From assembly GCA_015233895.1 (NCBI GenBank), contig JADFXG010000004.1:104013-168012 (forward strand): a stretch of DNA of 64,000 bases, in the 5' to 3' direction. Shown here piece after piece: positions 51,475-62,621 of this stretch (position 1 is its first letter; each line of letters starts with the position of its first letter). Under the pieces are notes generated by a model. It saw nothing but the letters and a program-made list of their open reading frames with translations. It ran no database searches and was not told where the DNA came from. This DNA is from Nitrospirota bacterium (lineage in GTDB: Bacteria; Nitrospirota; Thermodesulfovibrionia; Thermodesulfovibrionales; Magnetobacteriaceae). The position numbers and the translations under genes were made by a program.

Positions 51475-53691
51475 TTATATACTAAACCCTATGACAGTTA
51501 CGTCATCCAGTCGTTCGTTGTTTCCGATATGTTCGTTAAAGGTACTAATAAGCATTTCCCGTTGGCGGTGGAAGGGGTTTTTGCATATTTCACGCAATAG
51601 CGCTCTGAAGCGCCTGTTGCCAAAGGAGAAGCCATAATTGCCTCCTGTCTGATCGACATAACCGTCGGTCGCAAGGTAAAATGACATGCCGTCGGACATC
51701 TTAACCTTTTCGGTCTTGAAATTGAGATCCAAAGGCGAGTCTTTGTATCCTATGCTTTGCCTGTCGCCTTTTAAAACCTCGACCTTACCGTCACTGATGC
51801 AATAAAGCGGCAACCTGGCCCCGGAGAATTCCAACACTCTCTCACGTGGTTTTAGTACACACACGGCGGCATCCATCCCAACGTCGAAGAGATCGTGTTC
51901 GGAGTTGGTGAGCAAAAGCGATTTTACTGCATGATTTAGCCTCTTCAGTATCTCTGCCGGGTTATGGCAGAGGTCTTCGTTGATTATCTTCTTCAAACTT
52001 GACGACGCAATCATAGTCATAAAAGCTCCTGGCACCCCGTGGCCTGTGCAGTCCACTATGGCGATGAGATAACTGTGTTCAAGAATCTCGGTAAAGTATA
52101 TGTCTCCGCTGACGATATCCTTTGGCATCCATATAAACAGACTATTCGGCAAATGCGCCAAAACCGTATCGCGGTCAGGCAAAAGCGAACCCTGGATTAT
52201 CTTTGCATAACGAATGCCGTTGAGTATCTTATTGTTGGCCTCTCTGACCTTTGTCAGAGTGTTCTGAAGCTCAGACGTTCTTTCGGCCACTTTCTGTTCC
52301 AGTGTCCTGTTGTGGTCCGAGAGCTTGTTCATAAGCGCTTTGTTTGTTGCGTCGCTGTTTTTAAGATCTGAGAGCATGCTGTTGAATATCTCTCCAAGTT
52401 CTTTGGTTTCCACAGTGCCTGCCACTGGAGATTCCCCTGAGTATATGCCTTCCTTTTTTATCTTTCTGATTGAGTTGGCAAGTCTGCTGATCGGTACGGT
52501 AAGAGTTTTTGAAATAATGATGACAGCTGTTATCCCTGCGATAAGCACAACTAACGAGATCAAAAGGAACTTTCTTATTACTTTACTTATCTGTTCATTA
52601 ATTGCCAATGTCTTTCGGGCAGTTTCTTTCTCTATGTTGTCTATATAAACCCCGGTCCCTATAATCCATCCCCATGGCTTATAAACCTTTACAAAGGACA
52701 ATTTCGGAACGGGCTTGTTTAGTCCGTCTTTCGAAGGTTTTGGCCATCTATAATCTACAAAACCTTCTCCTTCCTTATTGTTACACGCTTCTGCTATCGC
52801 CTGAAAAAGGTTTTGCTTTTTGTTCATGGCGTTTTCAAACATAGGATCATTAAGAACCTTGCCGTCAAGTTCAGGCAAAATCGGGTGCATAATCATGCGT
52901 GGGTAGGGTAGTGTCGTGTCGTTTATCCAGAAATATCCGGTACCTTCATCATACCTTATGTTGCTTAGGTCAACCTTGCTTTTTTCCATAGCCTCCTTTA
53001 GAGCATCATCAATATAAATACCGGTTCCGATAATAATGTCCCATTCTTTGAACAATTTAACGTATGAAAGTTTGGGTACAAGGGTTTTGAAATCACCTTT
53101 TGGTTTTGGCCACAAGTAGTCAACGAAACCTTCTCCTTTTGCCTGCGTGACCTCTGCAAAGGCCTGAAAAAGGTTCTCATTTTTGCCCAAAGCGCAATTG
53201 AATTTCGGATCAGTTAGGACTTTGCCGTCAAGCTCAGGCAAAATCGGGTGCATAATCATGCGTGGGTAGGGCAATGTTGTGTCGTTTATCCAAAAATATC
53301 CGGTACCGTTATCATACCTCATGCTTTTGATTACATCAAAAGCCTCCTTTTTTGCCTGAGGGAGAGTCATTTTATTTTCTTTTGCCATGTTAGCATATGC
53401 TACGAGAATTGGCTCAACTATGCTTATAGCGTCTTTCAGCCGTACACCGTAGTATTTTTCTATAAAATTCTTGTCATGCGCTGTCTTATCGTTCTTTTCC
53501 ACGAAACCATAGGCCATATAAACCAGATCTTTGAGATTATGCCTGACTTTCGCCAACTCCTCCGCCTTGTACTTCTCTACATCATCCTGCCCTTGCTTCT
53601 TAATTGTAAATACTGCTACAGATGTGACAGAGGCCATTGATATTATGATGATTGCAGCTGTTATAAGTATGAGTAAATTCCTAATCTTCAT
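51475..53691 (-). CDS. siaA: SiaA-like membrane PP2C/SpoIIE phosphatase with duplicated Cache sensor
   Basis: 738 residues. Membrane segment 7-28; periplasmic sensor 30-365 made of two sCache_2 units that both contain GTGYFWINDTTLPYPRMIMH followed by PILPELDGKVL; second membrane segment 372-395; HAMP 395-445; coiled coil; then a SpoIIE/PP2C domain from about 500 with GDIYFTEI, AIVDCTGHGVPGAFMTMIAS and the final DDVTVIGFSI. The metal-binding aspartates (GD, VDCTGHG, DGY, DD) are present. SiaA dephosphorylates SiaC in response to a periplasmic signal, likely a small organic acid given the Cache type. Confidence 0.92.
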   Translation of the reverse strand: MKIRNLLILITAAIIIISMASVTSVAVFTIKKQGQDDVEKYKAEELAKVRHNLKDLVYMAYGFVEKNDKTAHDKNFIEKYYGVRLKDAISIVEPILVAYANMAKENKMTLPQAKKEAFDVIKSMRYDNGTGYFWINDTTLPYPRMIMHPILPELDGKVLTDPKFNCALGKNENLFQAFAEVTQAKGEGFVDYLWPKPKGDFKTLVPKLSYVKLFKEWDIIIGTGIYIDDALKEAMEKSKVDLSNIRYDEGTGYFWINDTTLPYPRMIMHPILPELDGKVLNDPMFENAMNKKQNLFQAIAEACNNKEGEGFVDYRWPKPSKDGLNKPVPKLSFVKVYKPWGWIIGTGVYIDNIEKETARKTLAINEQISKVIRKFLLISLVVLIAGITAVIIISKTLTVPISRLANSIRKIKKEGIYSGESPVAGTVETKELGEIFNSMLSDLKNSDATNKALMNKLSDHNRTLEQKVAERTSELQNTLTKVREANNKILNGIRYAKIIQGSLLPDRDTVLAHLPNSLFIWMPKDIVSGDIYFTEILEHSYLIAIVDCTGHGVPGAFMTMIASSSLKKIINEDLCHNPAEILKRLNHAVKSLLLTNSEHDLFDVGMDAAVCVLKPRERVLEFSGARLPLYCISDGKVEVLKGDRQSIGYKDSPLDLNFKTEKVKMSDGMSFYLATDGYVDQTGGNYGFSFGNRRFRALLREICKNPFHRQREMLISTFNEHIGNNERLDDVTVIGFSI

Positions 53692-53811
53692 AATGAGTAA
53701 CCACTTCCGTGACGCGCCTCCTAAATAACAATAAAACTAATAAGACGTTTTTATATAAGCAAAAACTTATACGGGAAGTATTTGAAGCAAAAGAGCCTCC
53801 TATATCTATGC

Positions 53812-55227
53812 TTACGCAAAAAACAACTCCATCTGGGCATAGTCAACATCAGCCATCTCTTGCAGCGCAATCGGGTATTGATTATTAAAACATGCGTAGC
53901 AATAGTCTTCAGGATTTGGGATAGCCAATTTAAGGCCTTCAAGTGAAAGGTAGGAAAGGGAATCGGCAGTGATGTATTTTCTGATTTCCTCCACTATATG
54001 TGTTGAGGCAATCAGCTCAGTTCTGGTTGGAGTATCTATGCCATAAAAGCACGGGCTTATCGTACACGGGGCACTTATTTTCATGTGGACTTCTTTTGCC
54101 ATAGCGGTTTCTCTCAGCATTTTTACGATTTTTTTACTGGTAGTACCCCTTACTATGGAATCATCCATAACCACCACCCGTTTTCCGGCTATCAGAGACT
54201 TTATGGGATTAAGTTTTATTTTAACTCCGAAATGCCGTATGTTTTGCTTAGGTTCAAGAAAGGTGCGTCCCACGTAGTGGTTTCTTACAAGACCAAAGTC
54301 AAACGGGATGCCGCTTTCGTTAGCATACCCAATTGTAGCCATAACGCCGGAGTCCGGCACCGGTATTACAACATCCGCCTCCGTGTTGGATTCCCTTGCA
54401 AGCTGCTTACCAAGTTCCTTTCTTATATCGTGCACGTTTATGCCGTCAAAGATATTGCTGTCGGGTCTGGCAAAATAAATAAACTCAAACACGCAGTGAG
54501 CGCGTCTGGTGCTTTTTATGGCTTTAAACGAATGCAAACCGTTGCGGTCTATTGTTAGCATCTCACCGGGCTCGATGTCTCTTATGTAAGTTGCCCCAAT
54601 GAGGTCAAATGCACAGGTCTCTGAGGCCACCACGTATGCGTCGTTGTAGCTCCCTAAGCACATGGGGCGTACGCCGTAAGAGTCCCGTATGGCTATCAGC
54701 TCGTTTTCTCTCATTATCAATAAACTGAAAGCGCCTCGTATTTCATTAACTGCGCGGATAATTTTCTCCTCAGCCGAGGACGCTCTGAGACGCGCTATCA
54801 GATGTATTATAACCTCGCTGTCAGAGCTTGACTGAAATATTGCGCCGTCACTTTCAAGCCTCTGTTTGAGCGCAGTGGCATTGGTCAGATTTCCGTTATG
54901 AGCTATGGCAAGCGCACCAAGCGCAAAGTTTACCATGATGGGTTGGACGTTTTTAAGAGCACTGCCTCCAGCGGTTGAATACCTGTTGTGCCCTATGGCT
55001 ATATCCCCGGGCAGCCTTTTTATCCGCTTTTCATAAAACACTTCCGACACATGCCCTATGCCCTTTTCCACATATAGTGTCTTACCGTCAGATGAACAAA
55101 TCCCTGCCCCCTCCTGTCCCCTGTGTTGAAGGGCATAAAGCCCAAGATACGTCAGATTGGATGCCTCCGGGTGGCCAAATACGCCAAATATCCCGCACTC
55201 CTCGTGTATATCATTAAACATGTGCAT
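53812..55227 (-). CDS. purF: Amidophosphoribosyltransferase
   Basis: 471 residues. First step of purine synthesis, PRPP + glutamine to phosphoribosylamine. The N-terminal Ntn hydrolase begins after a short propeptide ([14 protein letters not shown], nucleophile Cys11). [15 protein letters not shown], the PRPP loop [20 protein letters not shown] near 345, and the cysteines ([39 protein letters not shown]) that hold a 4Fe-4S cluster in the Bacillus-type enzyme are visible. It overlaps purL by 14 bases. Confidence 0.97.
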   Translation of the reverse strand: MHMFNDIHEECGIFGVFGHPEASNLTYLGLYALQHRGQEGAGICSSDGKTLYVEKGIGHVSEVFYEKRIKRLPGDIAIGHNRYSTAGGSALKNVQPIMVNFALGALAIAHNGNLTNATALKQRLESDGAIFQSSSDSEVIIHLIARLRASSAEEKIIRAVNEIRGAFSLLIMRENELIAIRDSYGVRPMCLGSYNDAYVVASETCAFDLIGATYIRDIEPGEMLTIDRNGLHSFKAIKSTRRAHCVFEFIYFARPDSNIFDGINVHDIRKELGKQLARESNTEADVVIPVPDSGVMATIGYANESGIPFDFGLVRNHYVGRTFLEPKQNIRHFGVKIKLNPIKSLIAGKRVVVMDDSIVRGTTSKKIVKMLRETAMAKEVHMKISAPCTISPCFYGIDTPTRTELIASTHIVEEIRKYITADSLSYLSLEGLKLAIPNPEDYCYACFNNQYPIALQEMADVDYAQMELFFA

Positions 55228-57469
55228 TGGTTAATCCTCTTTGAAGAGACTCTTTATAGGCTGACGAAATATCTGTTAGTGGTAGCTCTGTTAAGGTGTT
55301 ACCGTTAAGAGTTATTTTAAAAACTGCGTCTTGCACTGTTTTCCCTATTACGTTAAATGGCACAGATGCCTCCTTTGCCATAGACTCAATATTGGCTACT
55401 GCTTCAGGTTTTGCGCTTACCACTATGCGGCTTGCCGACTCCCCGTAAAGCAGAGTATCTGTGCGCACTCCTTTTGCTATTGCGTTTAGTTCTGCCTCAA
55501 CTCCGATGTTACCGACTATTGAGGATTCGGCAAGAGCGACGGCAAGCCCTCCCTCCGATAAGTCATGTGAGCTAACGACAAGCCCATCTTTGCATAATTT
55601 TACTATAAGTTCAATCAGATGCTTTTCCATAATTAAATCAACCGGATGCGGCAATCCCTTTTCAATTCCATGCAGAAGGCTCAGGTATTCGCTGCCGCCT
55701 AAGGAGCCGGTTGGAGGTCCAAGCAGTATTACTACATCGCCTATGTTTTTAAATCCCATAGTAAGCGCCTGTGATACATCATCTATTATTCCCACAACGC
55801 CCACAGTTGGTGTGGGGTATATAGCAGTGCCTTTTGTCTCGTTATAGAAACTAACGTTACCGCTTATTACAGGTATTTGAAGGGCGCGGCAGGCATCGCT
55901 TATCCCTCGGAGTGCCTCGGCAAATTGCCACATAACCTCTGGTTTTTCCGGGTTTCCAAAGTTAAGGCAGTCGGTCACGGCAAGCGGTTTAGCGCCGGTT
56001 GCTGCGACGTTTCGTGCCGACTCTGTAAGCGTATGAATGCCTCCCATGTATGGGTCAAGGTAGCAATACCTGCTGTTACAATCAACCGACATGGCAATTC
56101 CCTTTTTGCTGCCGTGCACCCGTATCACCGCTGCATCGCCCTTGCCTGGAAGCACTACGGTTGAAGTTCGTACCATATGGTCATACTCTTGCCACACCAG
56201 TTCTTTTGACGCAATGTTAGGACTTGACAGCAGTTTTAGTAAAACATCATTATTGTCGGCAATTGCCTCGATTTCAGACTCATCGAGAGTGTTTAGTTCG
56301 TCCTGGTAGTCGGGGCGTGCTTGTGGTCTGTCATACATGGGAGCTTCGGTTGAAATTCGTGAGGCCGGAATTTCTGCTACAGTTTCACCAAACCATTTTA
56401 TCCTGAGATATCCGTCTCCGCTGACGTGCCCAATGGCAGCAGCTTCAAGATCCCACTTTTTAAATATAGAAAGAAGCGGTTTAAGGTTTTTCTCTTCAGC
56501 TACGATAAGCATCCGCTCCTGACTTTCCGATAGCATAATCTCATAGGGAATCATGTTGGCTTCTCTTAACGGAACTTGGCTAAGCTCAAGCTCTATACCC
56601 ATGTTTGCCCGTGCCGCCATCTCTGAAGACGATGAGGTAAGCCCGGCTCCTCCCATATCCTGTATGCCCACAATGAGGTTTTCTCTCATAGCCTCAAGAC
56701 ACGCCTCAAGAAGCAGCTTTTCCGTAAACGGATCTCCAACCTGTACATTGGGTTTTTTCTGTTGAGCATCGTCAGTGAACTCCTCAGAGGCCATAGTGAC
56801 GCCGTGGATGCCGTCTTTACCGGTTTTTGAGCCGACATACACTATAAGATTGCCAATGCCGGTAGCCTTGCCATAAAATATGCGGTCAATGTCGGCAATT
56901 CCTAAATTAAACGCATTAACAAGGATATTTCCGGCATAACACGGGTGAACATAGATTTCACCGCCTACAGTGGGCACCCCTATGCAGTTACCATATCCGG
57001 CAATGCCAGATACTACGCCACTAAACAGGTGCTTTTGGTATGGGTCAGAAAGGGGGCCAAATCGTAGGGAGTTGAGACTTGCTATGGGTCTTGCGCCCAT
57101 CGTAAAAATATCCCTTAGAATGCCTCCTACACCTGTTGCCGCCCCCTGATATGGCTCTATAAAGGACGGATGGTTATGGGATTCCATTTTAAATACGGCA
57201 GCCTGATTGTCGCCTATATCTATGACTCCGGCGTTTTCCCCCGGCCCCTGAATTACCCAAGGTGCCTCAGTCGGAAAGTTTTTAAGGTGTATCCTTGAGC
57301 TTTTGTATGAGCAGTGTTCAGACCACATTACTGAGAAAACGCCAAGTTCAGTAAAAGTCGGTGTGCGCCCAAGTATTTTTAAGATTGTTTCGTATTCATC
57401 AGGTTTAAGACCGTGTTCCTTAATCAACCTGTCAGTTATCTGAGGTTCCGTCATTTGAGGTCGTTTCAC
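55214..57469 (-). CDS. purL: Phosphoribosylformylglycinamidine synthase subunit PurL
   Basis: 751 residues, the short PurL that works with PurQ and Pur[21 protein letters not shown] near 40-59 is diagnostic; [34 protein letters not shown] and [20 protein letters not shown] follow. It makes FGAM from FGAR, glutamine and ATP. Operon with purF downstream (minus strand). PurQ and PurS are not in the window. Confidence 0.97.
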   Translation of the reverse strand: MKRPQMTEPQITDRLIKEHGLKPDEYETILKILGRTPTFTELGVFSVMWSEHCSYKSSRIHLKNFPTEAPWVIQGPGENAGVIDIGDNQAAVFKMESHNHPSFIEPYQGAATGVGGILRDIFTMGARPIASLNSLRFGPLSDPYQKHLFSGVVSGIAGYGNCIGVPTVGGEIYVHPCYAGNILVNAFNLGIADIDRIFYGKATGIGNLIVYVGSKTGKDGIHGVTMASEEFTDDAQQKKPNVQVGDPFTEKLLLEACLEAMRENLIVGIQDMGGAGLTSSSSEMAARANMGIELELSQVPLREANMIPYEIMLSESQERMLIVAEEKNLKPLLSIFKKWDLEAAAIGHVSGDGYLRIKWFGETVAEIPASRISTEAPMYDRPQARPDYQDELNTLDESEIEAIADNNDVLLKLLSSPNIASKELVWQEYDHMVRTSTVVLPGKGDAAVIRVHGSKKGIAMSVDCNSRYCYLDPYMGGIHTLTESARNVAATGAKPLAVTDCLNFGNPEKPEVMWQFAEALRGISDACRALQIPVISGNVSFYNETKGTAIYPTPTVGVVGIIDDVSQALTMGFKNIGDVVILLGPPTGSLGGSEYLSLLHGIEKGLPHPVDLIMEKHLIELIVKLCKDGLVVSSHDLSEGGLAVALAESSIVGNIGVEAELNAIAKGVRTDTLLYGESASRIVVSAKPEAVANIESMAKEASVPFNVIGKTVQDAVFKITLNGNTLTELPLTDISSAYKESLQRGLTNAHV

Positions 57470-57607
57470 GAAAGTTGCCCCTTTATTGTCGAATTATATT
57501 TATTACGGTGTCTATTCCGGTTTTCTCGGTATAGGAGTCTCTTAACATAATTGAAATATTCTAACATAAAAGGATAAGCAATTTCTTGAGCTGGAGATAA
57601 TCTGATT

Positions 57608-60600
57608 TTATAAGGAACAAGAAAGTTCTATCTCTTCATATATTTTGTCAATTTTATGTTGCAGCTTAATAGTCATTTTAACAGCAGTGGCAATTTTACA
57701 ATACATTTGAATTTCGTCAAGTAACAAAACCCTCTTTGTTCTGTCTTTAAGCCACTTACAGCAAACCCTGTAACTCCCGATTTGATAATTCCACAGTTGG
57801 GCATCCATTCCTTCAAAGTACTGAGTCTTATTTATATAAACATGGCTGGTTTCATCATCATAAGTAATCTTTTCAATCAGGCTGTCTCCTTTTCCCTGAA
57901 ATCGTACAGAGGGTGTGTTAAGCTCAGGTGAGTTAAGCAAATGTAAATCAGCAAGCTCTCTGCCATACTCTGACATCCTCTTAAATATTTCACGGTCATT
58001 AGTAAAAGGAATTTTTGGGAAATCGGTTTTCAAAAAGCCGGCATACTTAACCCTGTAAGTTTCAGAATATAAAATCGCATAAATGTAGTTGAATATCTCT
58101 TCAGGTGTAACATCGTTGCCGTAGAGTTCATAACATTTTTCATGGAAAATCTTATCAATATTGGGTTGTTTTTCAACGCCTTCAGCCGTAACTTCAAATA
58201 ACATACCCTTACCCCTGTCAGGATAAATATACAGAGGGAACAGATAATTAATCTCTCTTGTTGCGTTTGAAACCACGCAGGATTCGGTTATTTCGTTAGA
58301 AATAAAGGCGTGGTGAAAGCCAGCCTTGTTTTGTTGTCTGCACGTTAATAGTCCGATATTAGTGTAAACCATATGCTGCATTACTTCTACACGAGGCATA
58401 CAATGAAAGCCACGGCTATTACCTGTATAATAAGTGTATCTCACATCAAATGGCCTGTACAGAATAGGTACTATTTTATTCTTATCCAATCCACCTTCCA
58501 TTAGGTCATTTTGTGCAAGTCCCACCTTCCAGTCTCTTGTGTCATTTCCCAAGTCATACGCCTGTCTCGCCAGCTCCGGCTCAAGCTTTACAAAATTTAA
58601 AACAGTCTTCAATAGTTCTTCTTTAGTCCACTTAATGGTAAGGTCATCCCTCGCAGTTACGACACCCACACTATTTACCGGAAAGATATCGGTCACTTTT
58701 ATAAATTTATCAAAAATACCCCATAGGCTTTCATTGCGTGGCATAAACAGGTAAAAATCACGTGCCGGGTCTAATTTCTCCCACTTAGTCGTTTTAATGT
58801 CATTATTCATAAGCACGGATGATTTATGTTCTCTGTTGCCCCATAATTCAGAGTGGTAAATGCTTTTTTCTGTTTTCTTGCCTGTTTTAATAAAAATAGC
58901 AATCGCAACACCCTGCTTAATATCAAATACGTTTTCATCTTTGGAGCCGTCAGGACATTTTTCCTTTTTCTGACTGCTGCCGTGAAGGTCAAGTATGTAT
59001 ATTTCATCAAAACTGTTCATTAGAGATTGTCTCATTCCTCTGAACGTTGGGGTATCCAGGTAGCTGTGATTTGTGATAAAACCCAAAACACCCTCTCCGG
59101 CCTTGTCTATTTTCCACTGTGCAAATCGTATGAATTTCACATAATCATCCTGCAGCCATTTGGGATTTCTTTCGTTAAGCGGTTTTCCATCCACCGTAAA
59201 GTATGCCTTAATCTCTTGTTTTATCCATTTGCCAACATTTGATGAATGCCCGGAATATGGTGGATTTCCCAATATTATTAGTATAGGCTGCTTGTCTTTA
59301 ATTTCCCCGGCAAGGTGTGATTCCTCTGAAAGTGAGGACATCAGGGGAAGTTCCGTCTCCTTAAGAGCCTCCATTTCAAGTGTATTGGTGAGATAGAGTT
59401 TTACCCTGTCACCATCTTTTAAGACATAGCCTAATTCCTCAAGCATAAAAGACATCTTAATGTGTCCCACAGCATATGGGGCCATCATGAGTTCAAAGGC
59501 AAAGAAATTCTTAAGAATATGCTCCTTTATGAAATTTTCTTTGCCGCCGTCACCATACCTGGAAGCAAACTCATTAACGGCAAGTTTGGCTGCCTCAGCT
59601 AAAAACGTCAACGTCCCTGCAGCCGGATCCAGTACCGTAACGCTCCTGTCAGCCATTGCATCGGGTTTATTGAATTTTTCCTTCAATACCGTGTTTATTG
59701 AGCGTACTATGTAGGAAACCACAGGCTCAGGCGTGTAATATACTCCTCTCATCTCACGCGTTTTGGGGTCATATGCAGTTAGGAAGGTTTCGTAAAAGTG
59801 CACGATTGGATCATGGCCTTTACCCTCGTGATAATACTGATGAAAGATCATATTTATATCGGTTACGGCTAAAACCTCAGAGATGTCGTCTATGGTCCAC
59901 TGCATATCAGGCGGCAGATCAAGGGATGAAACGAATCTAAAAATATCCCTTAAAATCCCAATCGTTTTAGGAATGTTATCATAAGCCAGTTTTCTGTTAA
60001 ATCCGTTTTTTGAGCGTGTTTTAGCCACAAACAACCCGTAAGTTACGGTTTGGGCGTACAGGTCTGAAAACTCACTCTCAGAGAGAGCGCCAATTAGATA
60101 ATCTTTAAAGGCTTTATAAAATCCACTTATAAATTTTCCCTCTTTCTTAAGTTCATGCTCTATGACCTCATCTCGTAAAAAACGTGTCCGTTTGGCCAGC
60201 TCCACGGCAAGAGTTTTAGGGCTGTAAATTTTAGGTATCGAAAAGGAAAAGAATTTCTCAAGCAGTGCAAGAAATTCCGACTCCATTTCAAGCGGTGGAT
60301 TTTTTCTTATTGTTTGCATAATTACAGGGCGTCCAATCGTTACCTTATCTGTCTGCAATCCGTTTCTATAGAGTCTGAACTCAAGGAAATTTGTAAGTAT
60401 CATATTGGGAAATGTGCTTAAGTATCTTTTAAGCTGAGGGGTTTGCTCTATTCGGTCAAGATTAACAACTGTGGGTTCCTTAGCCTCTATGTATCCTGTG
60501 ATGCTTTGTAATCCATCCCAGACTCTGAAATCCGGATTTCCAGCCTCTGTTTGTTTAGGTTGAGATGTGATCTCAACGTTGGTTTTGTTAAAGGCGTCGC

Positions 60601-60751
60601 AGTATGTTCTAAGTAAGTTTTCAAGCACAGAATAGTAGCTTTCCTCACGGGCATCGCCACGGGTATAAATCTCTGATATCTCTGTCAAATATTTTTCAAG
60701 CATTTTTGCACACGTTAACCGGATTTTTTGGTTTCGGGAGTATTGTAACAT
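57608..60751 (-). CDS. Type ISP/IIG-like restriction-modification enzyme
   Basis: 1047 residues (or 1031 from ATG 60703, which starts MLEKYLTEISEIYTRGDARE and looks more natural). N-terminal nuclease-like part: NPDFRVWDGLQSITGYIEAK with D-x(n)-ExK near residues 73-92. Methyltransferase motif I in VTVLDPAAGTLTFLAEAAK near 365-383 and motif IV in ILGNPPYSGHSSNVG near 495-509 (NPPY, N6-adenine). The C-terminal third is the target recognition part seen in Type ISP enzymes (FDVRYTYYTGNSRGFHCMPR). One polypeptide would both methylate and cut. No helicase motifs were recognised, so single-chain Type IIG is likelier than Type ISP translocase. Confidence 0.85.
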   Translation of the reverse strand: MLQYSRNQKIRLTCAKMLEKYLTEISEIYTRGDAREESYYSVLENLLRTYCDAFNKTNVEITSQPKQTEAGNPDFRVWDGLQSITGYIEAKEPTVVNLDRIEQTPQLKRYLSTFPNMILTNFLEFRLYRNGLQTDKVTIGRPVIMQTIRKNPPLEMESEFLALLEKFFSFSIPKIYSPKTLAVELAKRTRFLRDEVIEHELKKEGKFISGFYKAFKDYLIGALSESEFSDLYAQTVTYGLFVAKTRSKNGFNRKLAYDNIPKTIGILRDIFRFVSSLDLPPDMQWTIDDISEVLAVTDINMIFHQYYHEGKGHDPIVHFYETFLTAYDPKTREMRGVYYTPEPVVSYIVRSINTVLKEKFNKPDAMADRSVTVLDPAAGTLTFLAEAAKLAVNEFASRYGDGGKENFIKEHILKNFFAFELMMAPYAVGHIKMSFMLEELGYVLKDGDRVKLYLTNTLEMEALKETELPLMSSLSEESHLAGEIKDKQPILIILGNPPYSGHSSNVGKWIKQEIKAYFTVDGKPLNERNPKWLQDDYVKFIRFAQWKIDKAGEGVLGFITNHSYLDTPTFRGMRQSLMNSFDEIYILDLHGSSQKKEKCPDGSKDENVFDIKQGVAIAIFIKTGKKTEKSIYHSELWGNREHKSSVLMNNDIKTTKWEKLDPARDFYLFMPRNESLWGIFDKFIKVTDIFPVNSVGVVTARDDLTIKWTKEELLKTVLNFVKLEPELARQAYDLGNDTRDWKVGLAQNDLMEGGLDKNKIVPILYRPFDVRYTYYTGNSRGFHCMPRVEVMQHMVYTNIGLLTCRQQNKAGFHHAFISNEITESCVVSNATREINYLFPLYIYPDRGKGMLFEVTAEGVEKQPNIDKIFHEKCYELYGNDVTPEEIFNYIYAILYSETYRVKYAGFLKTDFPKIPFTNDREIFKRMSEYGRELADLHLLNSPELNTPSVRFQGKGDSLIEKITYDDETSHVYINKTQYFEGMDAQLWNYQIGSYRVCCKWLKDRTKRVLLLDEIQMYCKIATAVKMTIKLQHKIDKIYEEIELSCSL

Positions 60752-60850
60752 ATAAGGGTGAGCAATTCCTTTAGTTAAAAGAAAATTGAGAGGAATTCTT
60801 GGTTTAATATCACATACAAAACTGCATTTATTCTTATACTGTCTGAGCGA

Positions 60851-62572
60851 TCACATATTATTCCATTTGCGAATTTGTGAACATACCTCAGTCATTTTTT
60901 CATCTAAATCTATGATGGATTTGGTATTTTCTTTTGTTAAATGTTCGCAAACCTTCTCTGCCAAAACAGGCTTTTTCTTGCGATAAGATGATTTTTCCCC
61001 CACGTCAATCGCATCCAAATATTTAAAAAAATCCTCGAATTGTTCTACTTGTTCAATTCCTGTTTTATTTAATAATTTTCCTACTGCTTCTGCGGGGATA
61101 TAATTCTCTATCTCATTTCCCTTAGTGACCCATGCAATGCCTTCATTTTCTTCTACTTCTTTGATAATTCGCCGTTTAGTTTCGTTAAGGCTTGCTTGGT
61201 CATCTTTTTTATCACTATCAATAAGAACTACAGCGTTTCTGTTTACCCTGAAAATACTCACAAGATCACTCACCTGATCAGGTTCCTCTGCGCTTAAATG
61301 AGCCAATAGCCTGCCTCCATAAAACACGCATTGATAGTGAGTTCCCTCCTGAAGTGTACCCTCAGACCAAATTGAAATCCACTTATTAATGTACACCCTG
61401 TCAGAGGGCCCCTCCACCCATATAATCCCGTTTGACTGAAGCAGGTCGCTTGCTCTTATGTCGAGGTCATCAAGAATTCCTTTATTTTCGATATACGTTT
61501 CAACAGTTTTACACAACGTTTTCTGACCATCATGAGTTACATGTATAATTTGCGCATTTGGATTTTTACTAAAATAATCTATGGCAACATTTGAGTGGGT
61601 TGTTAAAAACAATATAAATTTCTCTGAATCAACTTTCATAGTCAAATATGTTAAAAGTTTTCTGAGTAAAGCAGGATGAAGATTATTCTCCAACTCCTCA
61701 AAGGCAAAGATACAGTCTTTTAATTTAAAATCTTTTGTCTTTACTTTCCTTTTCAACACAGCAGGAATTAAATGAATATATACAAGAACTAAAATAATAG
61801 TTTTAAAGCCGCTTCCGGTATGAGACAACGGCACAAGTCCTTTTTTATCTTCCTTCAGGTATATTTCCCATTTATCATTTTCAAGTTGTTGACACACTAT
61901 ATCTGTAAATTGAGCATCTGGTGTAACAATTGCATTTAAATCAGTAAGCAAATTTTTTTCTACAAGTTCTCTTAGCAAATTAGCCTTATTGATAAAATTT
62001 TGAATAATGTTAGTAACTCCTACACCATCACTATGTACAGATAAATCGTCTTTTTTAGCTTCTTCAGGCAGAATATTACGTTCAGCAAAGATACGTTGAA
62101 ATATTTTGCCTTCAAGCGGATTTCCCATAGAGTTAGCAAGGTTATTAGCAACTGTAAGTGAATTAGCCAATGGTATCCCAGCTCCCGGGCTGTTCTCAAT
62201 AGCAATAAACTTATCTGTACCTCCCTTATTAAATAAATACCACTTAATTATTTTCCCGATAAAAACTGTCCCGTTATGCCAATGTTGAACTGGAGCTCCA
62301 GCCCTCACCCGTCCAAAACAACTCTCTACTATCCCTTTTGTAACCGGAGCCTCAAGAATAACTTGCGGACGTTGCCTGCCGTGCCATTGTTCTTCAGGAA
62401 AATTTGCCTCTTCCATAGTTAAACGTTCTATGAGTTCAAGCAGAGTACTTTTGCCTGTATTATTTCGGCCAATTATGATATTAATTGGAAAGATTTTATC
62501 GAAACCCTGTTCATCTTCACCAAAACACTTATAGTTTTTGATTTTTGCTGACAGATCAAATAATATACCCAA
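60851..62572 (-). CDS. OLD-family ATP-dependent nuclease (AAA + TOPRIM)
   Basis: 573 residues; TTG start with GAGG nine bases upstream. Walker A INIIIGRNNTGKSTLLELIE near residues 31-50; ABC-type signature GSGFKTIILVLVYIHL near 254; Walker B and D-loop IFAFEELENNLHPALLRKLL near 286; H-loop LFLTTHSNVAIDYF. C-terminal TOPRIM domain has NGIIWVEGPSDRVYINKWIS near 380 and VVLIDSDKKDDQASLNETKR near 440. OLD proteins are phage-exclusion nucleases; GajA of the Gabija system is a member, but no GajB helicase lies beside it. Sits 99 bases upstream of the R-M gene. Confidence 0.88.
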   Translation of the reverse strand: MGILFDLSAKIKNYKCFGEDEQGFDKIFPINIIIGRNNTGKSTLLELIERLTMEEANFPEEQWHGRQRPQVILEAPVTKGIVESCFGRVRAGAPVQHWHNGTVFIGKIIKWYLFNKGGTDKFIAIENSPGAGIPLANSLTVANNLANSMGNPLEGKIFQRIFAERNILPEEAKKDDLSVHSDGVGVTNIIQNFINKANLLRELVEKNLLTDLNAIVTPDAQFTDIVCQQLENDKWEIYLKEDKKGLVPLSHTGSGFKTIILVLVYIHLIPAVLKRKVKTKDFKLKDCIFAFEELENNLHPALLRKLLTYLTMKVDSEKFILFLTTHSNVAIDYFSKNPNAQIIHVTHDGQKTLCKTVETYIENKGILDDLDIRASDLLQSNGIIWVEGPSDRVYINKWISIWSEGTLQEGTHYQCVFYGGRLLAHLSAEEPDQVSDLVSIFRVNRNAVVLIDSDKKDDQASLNETKRRIIKEVEENEGIAWVTKGNEIENYIPAEAVGKLLNKTGIEQVEQFEDFFKYLDAIDVGEKSSYRKKKPVLAEKVCEHLTKENTKSIIDLDEKMTEVCSQIRKWNNM

Positions 62573-62621
62573 GTTTCAATGCCTCGTTTTCAGTAGATTA
62601 TCTATTAAATTGATTTAGTAG

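Noticed and set aside
60851..62572. Gabija system
   Set aside because: The OLD-family protein is GajA-like in domain order, but no UvrD-type GajB helicase is beside it.
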